NCBI GenBank assembly: GCA_903906315.1
Contig: CAIVJW010000027.1
Coordinates: forward strand, 1 to 64,000
Direction: 5' to 3'
DNA: 64,000 bases
Source: an uncultured delta proteobacterium
Lineage (GTDB): Bacteria; Myxococcota_A; Polyangia; Polyangiales; Polyangiaceae
The translations under genes were made by a program, and so were the position numbers. Positions within the stretch are counted from its first letter, which is position 1, and each line of letters begins with the position of its first letter. A model generated the notes under the pieces. It did not search any database. It was not told the DNA's origin and saw only the letters and a program-made list of their open reading frames with translations. Below, in pieces: positions 9,449-17,547 of this stretch.

Positions 9449-9539
9449 TCAGGAAAAGGCGCTTCGGTGGCGCAACGCACGGCCCGGGGCGACGACGCGC
9501 GAACCGGCCCGCGCCGGGCGCCGCAACCCTGCCCAAACA

Positions 9540-9569
9540 TTGTGGGCCGGCAGCCCGCGGGGCTATCGT
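9540..9569 (+). promoter_or_regulatory. Possible sigma70-type promoter
   Basis: TTGTGG (9540-9545) and TATCGT (9564-9569) are 18 bases apart, with the ATG at 9603 about 33 bases downstream. An AAAGG Shine-Dalgarno lies in between, so this unit looks conventionally leadered. Confidence 0.35.
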
Positions 9570-9602
9570 GCGGGGGATCGACCGACCACGGAAAGGTTGT
9601 CC

Positions 9603-10241
9603 ATGAAGCGCGCCCTGTTCGCCACGTGCCTGACCGCGAGCCTTTTCGCGGCGTCCCCCGGCTTCGCGCAGGCTCCTCCTCCGCCCCCCGGGCAGGCCGC
9701 CCCGCCGCCCGGCTACGGCGAGCCGCCGCCCGGCTACGCCCCGGCTCCTCCGGGCTACGCGCCCGCGCCTCCCGGGTACGGTCCGCCTGGCTACCCCCAG
9801 CCCGGCTACGGCCAGCCGCAGTTCTACTACCCGCCGCCGTCGCTCATGGGCCCGCCCCCGCGCATGGAACGCCGCAGCAAGGGCATGATGGCCGGCGGCA
9901 TCGTGTTGATCGGCGTGGGCGGGCTCTCCCTCATCACCGGCCTGGCCGTCTACGCCATCGGCGGCGTCGGCTCGTTCAAGAGCTGCTCCTCGACCTCGGG
10001 CAATTACAGCTACAATTACAACTACAACGACTGCGGCTGGACGGCCGACAAGGGCACCCAGGCTGCCGGCGTCGCGCTGATGGTGCTCGGCGTCGCGGGC
10101 CTCGGAGTCGGCATCCCGCTCACGGTCATCGGCGCCAAGAAGGTGCCCGTCGACCCGCAAGCCGGCGAGCCGCCGGCCGCGATCACGACCCCGATGCTGC
10201 ACCTCGGCGCGGGGAATGCGTCGCTCGACTTCGCGTTCTGA
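9603..10241 (+). CDS. Pro/Tyr-rich exported membrane protein
   Basis: 212 residues. A clear signal peptide (MKRALFATC start, cut after GFAQA) is followed by a low-complexity stretch with repeated PPGYAPAP units (residues ~25-80), then two hydrophobic segments (MMAGGIVLIGVGGLSLITG and AAGVALMVLGVAGLGVGI) separated by a short Ser/Tyr/Asn-rich loop containing YSYNYNYN and two Cys. The short tail ends LDFAF, and a terminal aromatic residue can favour outer-membrane insertion. The ATG is supported by an AAAGG Shine-Dalgarno. Such small Pro/Tyr-rich two-helix proteins are common in Polyangia, but no biochemical role is known to me. It is monocistronic and convergent with ileS. Confidence 0.75.
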   Translation: MKRALFATCLTASLFAASPGFAQAPPPPPGQAAPPPGYGEPPPGYAPAPPGYAPAPPGYGPPGYPQPGYGQPQFYYPPPSLMGPPPRMERRSKGMMAGGIVLIGVGGLSLITGLAVYAIGGVGSFKSCSSTSGNYSYNYNYNDCGWTADKGTQAAGVALMVLGVAGLGVGIPLTVIGAKKVPVDPQAGEPPAAITTPMLHLGAGNASLDFAF

Positions 10242-10334
10242 CCGGAACCCCCGGCGGGGCTCACCCTCCGGCCGGGCGACGACCCCCGCCGTGCCGGCGG
10301 CGACGACCGAGATCGCCGCCGCCTCACCACGACC

Positions 10335-13300
10335 TCAGGCGCGCCGCCCGATGGCGACCACGAACGCTTCCCCGTCGACGGCGAGATCGCGCTGCTCGCC
10401 CTTGAACCACGCCGGCCCCACGACGAAGGCGGCGGCCAGCGCCTCGCGAGCGATCTCGGCCCGCGCGGCCTCGGCGACCCGGCGCACGCGATCGCTGCCG
10501 TCGATGGCGAGGTCGATCCGCTCGGCGAAGCCGAGGCTGAGGTCCTTCCGCAGCCCCTGAACGCGCGAGAGGATCTCGCGCGCGAGGCCCTCGTCGCGGA
10601 GCTCCTCGGTGAGCGCGGTGTGCAAGACGACGACGCCCGAGCGGCCACCGGCGGCGGCGAAGCCCTCGTTCGCCTCGACCGCGACCTCGATCTCCTCCGG
10701 CCCGAGCTCGACGACCTCGCCGTCGAGGTCGATCGCGACCTTGCCGTTCGTCGCGAGCTCGGCGCGCAGCGCGGCCGCGTCGGCCTTCGCGAGCGCGGCC
10801 TTCGCGAGCTGCACCTTCTTGCCGAGCTTTGGCCCGAGAGCGCGAAAATTCGGCTTGAGCGCGTAGCGCACGAAGTCGCGCTCCTGGCCCGGCTCGAGGA
10901 ACCGCACCTCGTGCACGTTGAGCTCCTCGGCGATGAGGGGCGCGTGCGCGGCGAGCGCGGCGGCGAGCGCGTGGTTCGACACGACGACCTCCGCGACGCC
11001 CAGGGGCTGGCGCACCTTGAGCTTGTTCTGCGTGCGCACCTGCAAGCCGAGCGACACGAGGTCGCGGACGGCGCGCATCTCGATCGCGAGCGCCTCGTCG
11101 ATCGCCGACGCATCCGGATCGGGGTACGCCGCGAGGTGCACGCTCTCGGGCTGCGAGGTCGGCCACGGGCCGCGCACGAGGTTCTGGTGCAGCTCCTCGG
11201 CGAAGAACGGCGTGAACGGCGCCGTCAGCTTGCCGATCGTCACGATCGCCTCGTACAGCGTGAAGTACGCATCGCGCTTGTCGTGCCACGCGGCGTCACC
11301 CGGGCCGCCGGCGACCGCCGCCCAGAAGCGCGCGCGGCTGCGGCGGAGGTACCAGTTCGACAGCGCGTCGACGACCTCGACGAGGCGCTGCGCGGCGTCG
11401 TAGAGCCGGTTCTGCTCGAGCGACGCGGTGACGTCGCGCGTGGTGAGCGCGAGCTCGGAGAGCATCCACCGATCGAGCTGCGATCGCTCCGCCGCCGGCC
11501 GATAGCCGCGGCTCTGCGCGAGGTCGGCGGGCGTCGTCCCGCAGGCGCCGGGGTTTCCCTCGGCCGGATCGAAGCGGTCGATCCCCGCGTAGATCGTGAA
11601 GAACGAGTACACGTTGCGGAGCTTGATCGCGTACTCCTTCTGGTACGCGCGCACGTTCGACAGCGAGTGTCGCGTGTTGGTCCACGGCGGCGACGAGGCG
11701 TAGAAGAACCAGCGAAAGGCGTCCGCTCCAGGCGCCGGGGTCGCCGGGTCCTCGACGTACACGCGCTGGGCGGGCGGGAGCCGCGGGACGTCGTTCGGCG
11801 GCACGGTGAGGGCGTTCTCGCCGGGCTCGAGGCCGAGGCGGGCGAGGTCGGCCGGATCGAGGGCGACGATGCGGCGCGCGAGCTGCTTGGTCGGCTTGAG
11901 CTCGAGCGCGAGCTTCTCCCCTGCCCTGCCCTCGCGATAGAGCACGACCTTCGCCGACTCGCCCGTCAGGTCGAGGCCTTCGTAGTCCTCGCGCGCGATG
12001 TGCGCGACGCCGGGCGCCTCGCCCTTGATCTTCGCCGTCGCGGCCGACACCGCGGCGAACTCCATCCGCACGCGCTCGAGGATGACCTCGGGCGGCGTGT
12101 AGTTGCCCTTGGACTTCGACTCCTTCTTGCCCTCGCGATCGCACACGTGTCCGAGCACGACGCACGACTTGTACGGGTATGGGTAGCTGCGCATGCGCGA
12201 GAGGCCGAGGCGCTCCTGCGTCGCCTCGTCGAACACCAGCGTCGAGATCATGAGCAGCGAGTAGAACCACCCGCGCGTCTGGTCGATCGCCTCGCTGATG
12301 AAGTCGGCCGGAAACGCCTCGTCGAACGCCTCGCGCGACCCCGGCAGGTGCGGGAAGCCCCACTGGGCGAAGGGCATCGATCCCGAGTCGAACCAAGCGT
12401 CGATGACCTCGGTCACGCGCCGCATCTCGGCGCCGCAGGTCGGGCACGGGAACGTGACCTCGTCGATCCACGGCTTGTGGACGATGAGGTGCTCGTTGAG
12501 CGTCGGATCGGCCTTCTTCGCGGCGTGGAAGTGATCGAACGCGCGCGGGTTCAGCTGCTCGATCTCGGCGGCCGACGCCGGCGCGTGCTGGTGGTCGCCG
12601 TTCGCGCTGCAGACCCAGACGTTGAGCGGCGTGCCCCAGAAGCGCTCGCGCGAGAGCGCCCAGTCGACGTTGTTCGCGAGGAAGTCGCCGAAGCGGCCGT
12701 CCTTGATGTGATCGGGCAGCCAGGAGACGGCCTTGTTGTTCGCGATCGCGTCGCCGATCTTCTCCGTGGTGCGGATGTACCAGGCGGGCCGCGCGAGCTG
12801 GATGAGCGGGTCCTCGTCGGCGCGCCAGCAGAACGGGTAGTCGTGGCGGTACTTCTCCTGGTGGACGAGCAGGCCGCGCGCCTCGAGGTCCTTCAGGATC
12901 ACCGGGTCCGCGGCCTTCACCCACATGCCGGCGAGCGGCTCGCCCAGCTCGTCGCTCATGGTGCCGTCGGGCTTCACCGAGCAGAGGAGCGGCACGCTCG
13001 CGGGGTCGACGTACCGCGCGAGCTCCTTCTTGTGGGCCTCGAAGTCGTCCTCGCCGAACGCGGGCGCGACGTGGACGACGCCGGTGCCGGTGTCGAGCGT
13101 GACGAAGTCGGCGCCGATCACGCGCCAGTACATCGCGTCCTCGCCGCCGTCCTTGCGCGCGACCTTCGCGTCGAAGAGCGTGGACGCGAAGACGTCGAAC
13201 GGCGGGCGGTAGCGCTTGCCCACGAGGTCCGCGCCCTTGCGCGTCGAGAGGATGGGCAGCTCCCGGCCGAGCTTCTTCGCGACCGCGCCGACGAGCGCCT

Positions 13301-14177
13301 CGGCGACCACGAGCTGGTAGTCCCCAGCGTCCACGACGGCGTAGTCGACGTCCGTCTTCACGGCGGCGTAGGCGTTGGACGGCAGCGTCCACGGCGTCGT
13401 CGTCCAGACCGCGAGCGCGACGGGGGGCTTGGGGGCGGAGCCCGGCTCGCGCGGCGGGCCGCCATCGTCATCGAGCTCGTCGACCAGCGGGAACGCGGCG
13501 AACACGCTCGGGTCGTCGACCGTCTTGTAGTTCCAGCCCACCTCGGCCGCGCTGAGCGCGGTGCCGCCCTGCGGCCACCACCAGCACACGCGGTGACCGC
13601 GGTAGAGCAGGCCCTTCTTGTGCAGCTCCGACAGCGCCCACCAGACGCTCTCGACGTAGCTCTTGTGGTACGTGACGTACGCGTCGTCGAGGTCGACCCA
13701 GAACCCGATTTTGTCGGTCAGGCGCTCCCACGCGTCGGTGTAGCGGAAGACCGAGTCGATGCAGCGCGAGATGAACGGCTTGACACCGTACGCCTCGATG
13801 TCGGCCTTGCCGTGGATGTGGAGCTCCTTCTCCACCTCGACCTCGACCGGCAGGCCGTGCGTGTCCCAGCCGGCCTTCCGCGGCACGTCGTAGCCGCGCA
13901 TCGTCTTGAAGCGCGGGAGCACGTCCTTCACCGCGCGGGTGAGCACGTGGCCGTTGTGCGGCATGCCGTTGGCCGTCGGCGGCCCCTCGTAGAACACGAA
14001 CGTGCCCTTCGACGGCCCCGTCGCTCGCGTGTCCGCCGAGAGCGTCTTGTGGAAGATGCCGCGGGACTTCCACAGCGCGAGGATCTCGGCCTCGTCTCGA
14101 GGGAAGTCGAGGTCGTTGCGGACGGGCGAAAAGACGCTCTTCTTGGTGGCTTCGCTTGCCTTCGGATAGCCGGACAT
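10335..14177 (-). CDS. ileS: Isoleucyl-tRNA synthetase with a large insertion
   Basis: 1280 residues; charges tRNA-Ile with isoleucine in the cytoplasm. Class I signature PHNGH at 73-77 (the HIGH motif), the CP1 editing region in the middle, a CPTCGAEMRR zinc pair, the VIDAWFDSGSMPFAQ segment typical of IleRS, and KESKS at 685-689 for KMSKS. The long form and the C-terminal region ending VAIGRRA, without the bacterial IleRS1 zinc finger, resemble the IleRS2 or eukaryotic-like clade. Between KESKS and the GADAFRW segment (817-823) are about 127 residues where most IleRS have 15-20, giving roughly 105 extra residues. The ATG at 14177 is preferred over an upstream TTG because it gives a normal N-terminus. 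Confidence 0.96.
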   Translation of the reverse strand: MSGYPKASEATKKSVFSPVRNDLDFPRDEAEILALWKSRGIFHKTLSADTRATGPSKGTFVFYEGPPTANGMPHNGHVLTRAVKDVLPRFKTMRGYDVPRKAGWDTHGLPVEVEVEKELHIHGKADIEAYGVKPFISRCIDSVFRYTDAWERLTDKIGFWVDLDDAYVTYHKSYVESVWWALSELHKKGLLYRGHRVCWWWPQGGTALSAAEVGWNYKTVDDPSVFAAFPLVDELDDDGGPPREPGSAPKPPVALAVWTTTPWTLPSNAYAAVKTDVDYAVVDAGDYQLVVAEALVGAVAKKLGRELPILSTRKGADLVGKRYRPPFDVFASTLFDAKVARKDGGEDAMYWRVIGADFVTLDTGTGVVHVAPAFGEDDFEAHKKELARYVDPASVPLLCSVKPDGTMSDELGEPLAGMWVKAADPVILKDLEARGLLVHQEKYRHDYPFCWRADEDPLIQLARPAWYIRTTEKIGDAIANNKAVSWLPDHIKDGRFGDFLANNVDWALSRERFWGTPLNVWVCSANGDHQHAPASAAEIEQLNPRAFDHFHAAKKADPTLNEHLIVHKPWIDEVTFPCPTCGAEMRRVTEVIDAWFDSGSMPFAQWGFPHLPGSREAFDEAFPADFISEAIDQTRGWFYSLLMISTLVFDEATQERLGLSRMRSYPYPYKSCVVLGHVCDREGKKESKSKGNYTPPEVILERVRMEFAAVSAATAKIKGEAPGVAHIAREDYEGLDLTGESAKVVLYREGRAGEKLALELKPTKQLARRIVALDPADLARLGLEPGENALTVPPNDVPRLPPAQRVYVEDPATPAPGADAFRWFFYASSPPWTNTRHSLSNVRAYQKEYAIKLRNVYSFFTIYAGIDRFDPAEGNPGACGTTPADLAQSRGYRPAAERSQLDRWMLSELALTTRDVTASLEQNRLYDAAQRLVEVVDALSNWYLRRSRARFWAAVAGGPGDAAWHDKRDAYFTLYEAIVTIGKLTAPFTPFFAEELHQNLVRGPWPTSQPESVHLAAYPDPDASAIDEALAIEMRAVRDLVSLGLQVRTQNKLKVRQPLGVAEVVVSNHALAAALAAHAPLIAEELNVHEVRFLEPGQERDFVRYALKPNFRALGPKLGKKVQLAKAALAKADAAALRAELATNGKVAIDLDGEVVELGPEEIEVAVEANEGFAAAGGRSGVVVLHTALTEELRDEGLAREILSRVQGLRKDLSLGFAERIDLAIDGSDRVRRVAEAARAEIAREALAAAFVVGPAWFKGEQRDLAVDGEAFVVAIGRRA

Positions 14178-14184
14178 GCGGCGC

Positions 14185-14190
14185 GTCGTA
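14185..14190 (-). promoter_or_regulatory. TACGAC -10-like hexamer, leaderless spacing
   Basis: On the minus strand TACGAC is followed by seven bases and the ileS ATG at 14177. No Shine-Dalgarno lies between. Confidence 0.35.
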
Positions 14191-14312
14191 GCACTACTCG
14201 GCGCCAAGCCCTAGCGCTTGCCGCGAGGTTCGCGCCGCGGAAGTCCGGCAATTTGCGTCGAGAATCGACGCGGCCGCGCCGAGTTGGCGCGGAGTGCGCT
14301 CGCGGGGGCTCG

Positions 14313-14594
14313 CTACCGACCGCCGGCCGGCGGCGGCGCGGGCTTGCCCATGCTCGCGAGGTCCTGCCGAGCGATCTCCGCCCAGCGCGTCGTGGGGAAG
14401 CGTTCGGCGACCGTGCGCAGCGTCGTCTCCCGCGCGCGCTCGTCGCCCTGCGCGTGGAACGTCTCCGCCAGCTTGTAGAGGGCCTCGGAGGGCTCCTCCT
14501 CCATGGCCCGCTGCGGGTCGGGGCTCTTGCTGCACTGGTAGGGCGCCGTCGACGAGCCGAAGACGAGCGCGAGGCCGAACACTGCGAGTCGCAC
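14313..14594 (-). CDS. Small exported protein with a TPR-like helix pair
   Basis: 93 residues, GTG start. A short hydrophobic signal-like N-terminus (MRLAVFGLALVFGSSTA) is followed by Cys21 in PYQC, a poor lipobox, then a helical segment (PSEALYKLAETFHAQGDERAR, with AERFPTTRWAEIARQDL) that resembles one TPR pair as found in BamD/YbgF-type envelope proteins. It ends in a Pro/Gly tail. Codon usage and the TAGCGT hexamer six bases before the GTG support a real gene. It lies upstream of ileS on the same strand with a 135-base gap. Function unknown; envelope location inferred. Confidence 0.65.
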   Translation of the reverse strand: MRLAVFGLALVFGSSTAPYQCSKSPDPQRAMEEEPSEALYKLAETFHAQGDERARETTLRTVAERFPTTRWAEIARQDLASMGKPAPPPAGGR

Positions 14595-14600
14595 CGCCGG

Positions 14601-14606
14601 ACGCTA
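14601..14606 (-). promoter_or_regulatory. TAGCGT -10-like hexamer, leaderless spacing
   Basis: On the minus strand TAGCGT is followed by exactly six bases and the GTG at 14594, predicting a transcript that begins at the start codon. Confidence 0.45.
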
Positions 14607-14752
14607 TCACGCGACGACCGGTGCCGGCACCCCGGGCTACGTGGGCGGCGATGCCGATGGCAACGTCGCGCGCTCGGGCCTGACCGGCTTGGTCCGCCCC
14701 CGGATCGCGCCGTCGCGCCGTCGGGCCAGCGGCCCCGAGCGAAGGTCTGTGG

Positions 14753-14758
14753 TAGCCT
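14753..14758 (+). promoter_or_regulatory. TAGCCT -10-like hexamer, leaderless spacing
   Basis: TAGCCT is followed by six bases and the ATG at 14765. There is no Shine-Dalgarno between them. Confidence 0.45.
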
Positions 14759-14764
14759 CCGGAC

Positions 14765-15367
14765 ATGCGTCTTCGCTCGATCGCCCTCGCTTCGGCGCTG
14801 GCGGTTCCCGCCGCGATCGGCCTCTTCCCTGGCGTCCACCCCTTCGCGCCGCACGAGGCCGTCGCGGGCGTTTCCGTGCTCCTGTCGCTCGACGAGCTCA
14901 CGGCCGTCTCCACCCACGTCGTGCTCGCGCGCGCGGTCGACCGGACGAGCGCCTGGGAGGAGCTCGGCGGCGGCCGGCGGATCGTGACCTACACGCGCCT
15001 GCGCGTGGAGCGATCGGTCGTCGGCGCTGCGGCCACAGAGCTCGTCGTCCGCACCCTCGGCGGCGCCGTCGACGGGATCGGCCAGAGCGTCTCGGGCGAA
15101 GCCCAGCTCACGCTCGGCAGCCGATCGCTTCTCTTCCTCGCGCAGGGCGAAGGCGCCCTCGTCGTCACCGGCATGGCCCAGGGCCACTACCCGGTCGTCG
15201 AGCTGGAGAAGGAGCCACCCCGGCTGGGCCCGAGCCCCGACTCCGGCATGCTGCTGCCGCGCCGAGGGCCGACGGTCTCCGCGCGGGAAGAGCTGCTCGG
15301 CGCGACGCTCGACGCCGCGATCGCCGCGGTCGCCCGCGCGCGAAAGGCTCACGATGCGCGCAGGTAG
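14765..15367 (+). CDS. Exported protein encoded with the matrixin
   Basis: 200 residues. An N-terminal hydrophobic stretch (residues ~5-35, cut probably near AVAGVS) marks it as exported. The mature part is predicted beta-rich, with strand-like segments such as STHVVLARAVDRTSAWEEL and RIVTYTRLRVERSVVG that recall small secreted domains in myxobacteria. The C-terminus is Arg-rich. Its stop overlaps the start of the matrixin gene by 14 bases, so the two are translationally coupled and probably act together, for example as a maturation factor, inhibitor or binding partner. That role is inference; I do not recognise the family. Confidence 0.7.
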   Translation: MRLRSIALASALAVPAAIGLFPGVHPFAPHEAVAGVSVLLSLDELTAVSTHVVLARAVDRTSAWEELGGGRRIVTYTRLRVERSVVGAAATELVVRTLGGAVDGIGQSVSGEAQLTLGSRSLLFLAQGEGALVVTGMAQGHYPVVELEKEPPRLGPSPDSGMLLPRRGPTVSAREELLGATLDAAIAAVARARKAHDARR

Positions 15368-16265
15368 CCGCGCTGCCGCGCGCGCCGTCGCCGTCGCCTC
15401 CGCGATTGCGCTGTCGCTCGGCGCCGTCGGAGCCGACGCCTACTGTCGGACGACGTCGTGCGAGGGCGGCAGTACCGGAGCGCGCTGCGTGCCGGCCCAA
15501 GCCGGCGACTGCGGCGTCGAGCTCCACTGGCCGAGCCCCTGCGTGAGCTTCGACCTGCAGAAGGACGCCTCCTCCGACGTCTCGCTCGACTCCGCCACCG
15601 CGGTCTTCCACGCGGCCTTCGCGAGCTGGACGACCGCGTCGTGCGCCTCCGGCGGCACGCCCCGGATGGAGATGGTCGACCTGGGGCCGGTGGCCTGCGA
15701 CAAACACGAATACAGCCAGCAGCAGGGCAACGCGAACCTCATCGTGTTCCGCGACAAGAGCTGGCCCCACGCCGGGCAGGGATCGACGCTCGCGCTCACC
15801 ACGGTCACGTTCAACCTCGACACCGGCGAGATCTACGACGCCGACATGGAGCTCAACTCCGCGCAGGTCACGTTCACGACCGTCGACACGGCCGTCGAGT
15901 TCGACCTCCTCAGCGTCGCGACGCACGAGTGCGGTCACTTCCTCGGCCTGTCGCACGCGGCGCTCCCCGACGCGACCATGTACGCGGACTACAAGCCGCA
16001 CAGCACGTCGCTCCGATCGCTGAACGAGGACGACATCGCCGCGATCTGCGCGGTGTACCCACCCGGCGAGGCGATCCCGGAGGCCTGCGACGCGACCCCG
16101 CGACACGGCTTCTCCTCGGAGTGCGCGGGCGCGAAGCCGGAGGACGCCGCGACCACCGGCAGCTGCACGATCGCTCGGAGCCCCCGCACGTCCGGATCGA
16201 TCGCCGCGCTCGCCCTGATCGCCCTCGGCGCCCTGGCCGTCGGCGCGCGCCGCCGCTGCGGTTGA
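15354..16265 (+). CDS. Matrixin-family zinc metalloprotease with MYXO-CTERM-like tail
   Basis: 303 residues. Signal peptide at the N-terminus (Ala-rich, cut near GADAYC), then a Cys-rich pro-like or N-terminal part, and a matrixin (M10) catalytic domain with the full zinc motif HECGHFLGLSH at 191-201. A Met-turn candidate follows in DATMYADYKPHS. The C-terminus holds a Cys (GSCTIARS), a hydrophobic helix (IAALALIALGALAVG) and ARRRCG, the arrangement of the MYXO-CTERM sorting signal processed by myxosortase in myxobacteria. The protein is therefore probably anchored at the cell surface. An AAAGG Shine-Dalgarno lies inside the preceding gene. Substrate unknown. Confidence 0.88.
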   Translation: MRAGSRAAARAVAVASAIALSLGAVGADAYCRTTSCEGGSTGARCVPAQAGDCGVELHWPSPCVSFDLQKDASSDVSLDSATAVFHAAFASWTTASCASGGTPRMEMVDLGPVACDKHEYSQQQGNANLIVFRDKSWPHAGQGSTLALTTVTFNLDTGEIYDADMELNSAQVTFTTVDTAVEFDLLSVATHECGHFLGLSHAALPDATMYADYKPHSTSLRSLNEDDIAAICAVYPPGEAIPEACDATPRHGFSSECAGAKPEDAATTGSCTIARSPRTSGSIAALALIALGALAVGARRRCG

Positions 16266-16317
16266 GCGGCGAACGCGCGCCACCTCGAATGGCGCGTTCG
16301 TCGCTGCGGAGCAGTGC

Positions 16318-16323
16318 TAGACG
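16318..16323 (+). promoter_or_regulatory. TAGACG -10-like hexamer, leaderless spacing
   Basis: TAGACG is followed by six bases and the rnd GTG at 16330. The last base departs from the T seen at most other sites. Confidence 0.4.
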
Positions 16324-16329
16324 CCGGGC

Positions 16330-17547
16330 GTGAACGACTGCGCTGAAGCCCCCCCCATCGTCGAGCTCGTGGAGGACGCGCGCTCGCTCGACGCGCTGTG
16401 CGCCCGCATTGCGACCATCCCCCGCCTCGCGCTCGACGTCGAGGCGGACGGCCTGCACGCGTTCCGGCCGAAGCTCTGCACGCTCCAGCTCGGCTTCGAG
16501 GGCGACGGCGGCGCGCGGCACGTCGCGGTCATCGACACGCTCGCGGTGCCGGTCGCGCCGCTCGCTGCGATCCTCGGGCAGGGCGGGCCCGTCAAGGTGC
16601 TGCACGACCTGACCTTCGACGCGAAGATGCTCGCGGAGGCGGGCGTCGCGCTCGGGCGCGTGCGAGACACCTCGATCGCGGCTCGGCTGCTCGGCCATCA
16701 GGCGACCGGCCTCGGCACGCTGCTCGAGGCCGAGCTCGGCGTGAAGGTGGACAAGCACCTCCAGCAGCACGACTGGGCTGCGCGCCCGCTGCGGCCGGTC
16801 CAGCTCGCGTACCTCGCCGACGACGTCGCGCACCTGCTCGCGCTCGACGACCGGCTCGCCGAGCGGGCGGAGGAGGCCGACCTCGTCGAGGAGATCGCCG
16901 AGGAGTGCGCGTACCGGCTCGTGGCCGCGTCGGCCCCGCCTCGCGATCCGCGCCCGGCGTACGTTCGCGTGAAGGGCGCGGCCGCGCTTGACCGGCTCGG
17001 GCGCGCAGTGCTCCGGCGCCTCGTCGAGGCGCGAGAACGAGCGGCCGAGCGGCTCGACGTCCCTCCGTTCAAGGTCGTCGGCAACGACGTGCTGCTCGAG
17101 CTCGCGCGCAGGCGACCGATCACGATGGCCGACCTCCGCGCGGTGCGCGGGACCATGGCGGGGCGGGCCGCGCGCGCGGCGGGCGCGATGCTCGAGGCCG
17201 TCGCGACCGGCGTCGCGGATGGGGAGATCCCCGAGGACGACCGCGCGCTCTTCGATCCGCCCCGGCCGGACCGCGCGATCCTGGCGGGTCGCCGCGCGGT
17301 CGAGGCGCGGGTGAGCGGGTGGCGCCGCGCCGAGGCCAAGCGCCGAGGCGTCGACGAGCAGGCGGTGCTGCCGGGCCACTGCGCGCAGGACGTCGCCGAC
17401 GCGCTGCTCGCGCACGGCGGCGACGACGCCGCGCGCAGGGCCGCGATCCAGGCGATCCCCGGGCTGGGAGCGCGTCGCCTGTCGCGCTACCTCGACGCGC
17501 TGGGCGCGCTCGGCGCGACGTCCGCGCAGGGCGGCGATCCGCGGTGA
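16330..17547 (+). CDS. rnd: Ribonuclease D (3'-5' exoribonuclease)
   Basis: 405 residues, GTG start. Trims the 3' ends of tRNA precursors and other small RNAs. The DEDDy exonuclease motifs are visible: ALDVEADGLH (Asp36, Glu38), LHDLTFDAKML, and YLADDVAHLL with the catalytic tyrosine four residues before its Asp. Helical HRDC-type domains occupy the C-terminal half (ALDRLGRAVLRRLVEAR; the last part, QAIPGLGARRLSRYLDAL). Length matches the family. The stop codon overlaps the lpxB start (GTGA), so the two are co-translated. Confidence 0.9.
   Translation: MNDCAEAPPIVELVEDARSLDALCARIATIPRLALDVEADGLHAFRPKLCTLQLGFEGDGGARHVAVIDTLAVPVAPLAAILGQGGPVKVLHDLTFDAKMLAEAGVALGRVRDTSIAARLLGHQATGLGTLLEAELGVKVDKHLQQHDWAARPLRPVQLAYLADDVAHLLALDDRLAERAEEADLVEEIAEECAYRLVAASAPPRDPRPAYVRVKGAAALDRLGRAVLRRLVEARERAAERLDVPPFKVVGNDVLLELARRRPITMADLRAVRGTMAGRAARAAGAMLEAVATGVADGEIPEDDRALFDPPRPDRAILAGRRAVEARVSGWRRAEAKRRGVDEQAVLPGHCAQDVADALLAHGGDDAARRAAIQAIPGLGARRLSRYLDALGALGATSAQGGDPR

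Noticed and set aside
13946-13961. Mupirocin-hyper-resistant IleRS2 with a swapped HIGH motif
   Set aside because: The motif is PHNGH, the normal order, not the swapped form associated with very high resistance.
10335-14177. Frameshift or pseudogene in ileS because of the long segment after KESKS
   Set aside because: The frame is continuous, codon usage is normal, and all downstream IleRS blocks are in place; it is an insertion.
10620-14987. A 1455-codon open frame opposite ileS, and similar giant antisense frames at 19811-25450, 26372-31624 and 31749-35357
   Set aside because: Each lies antisense to genes with clear domains. Their compositions are Arg-, Ala- and Gly-rich with no recognisable fold, as expected from high-GC shadows with few stop codons.
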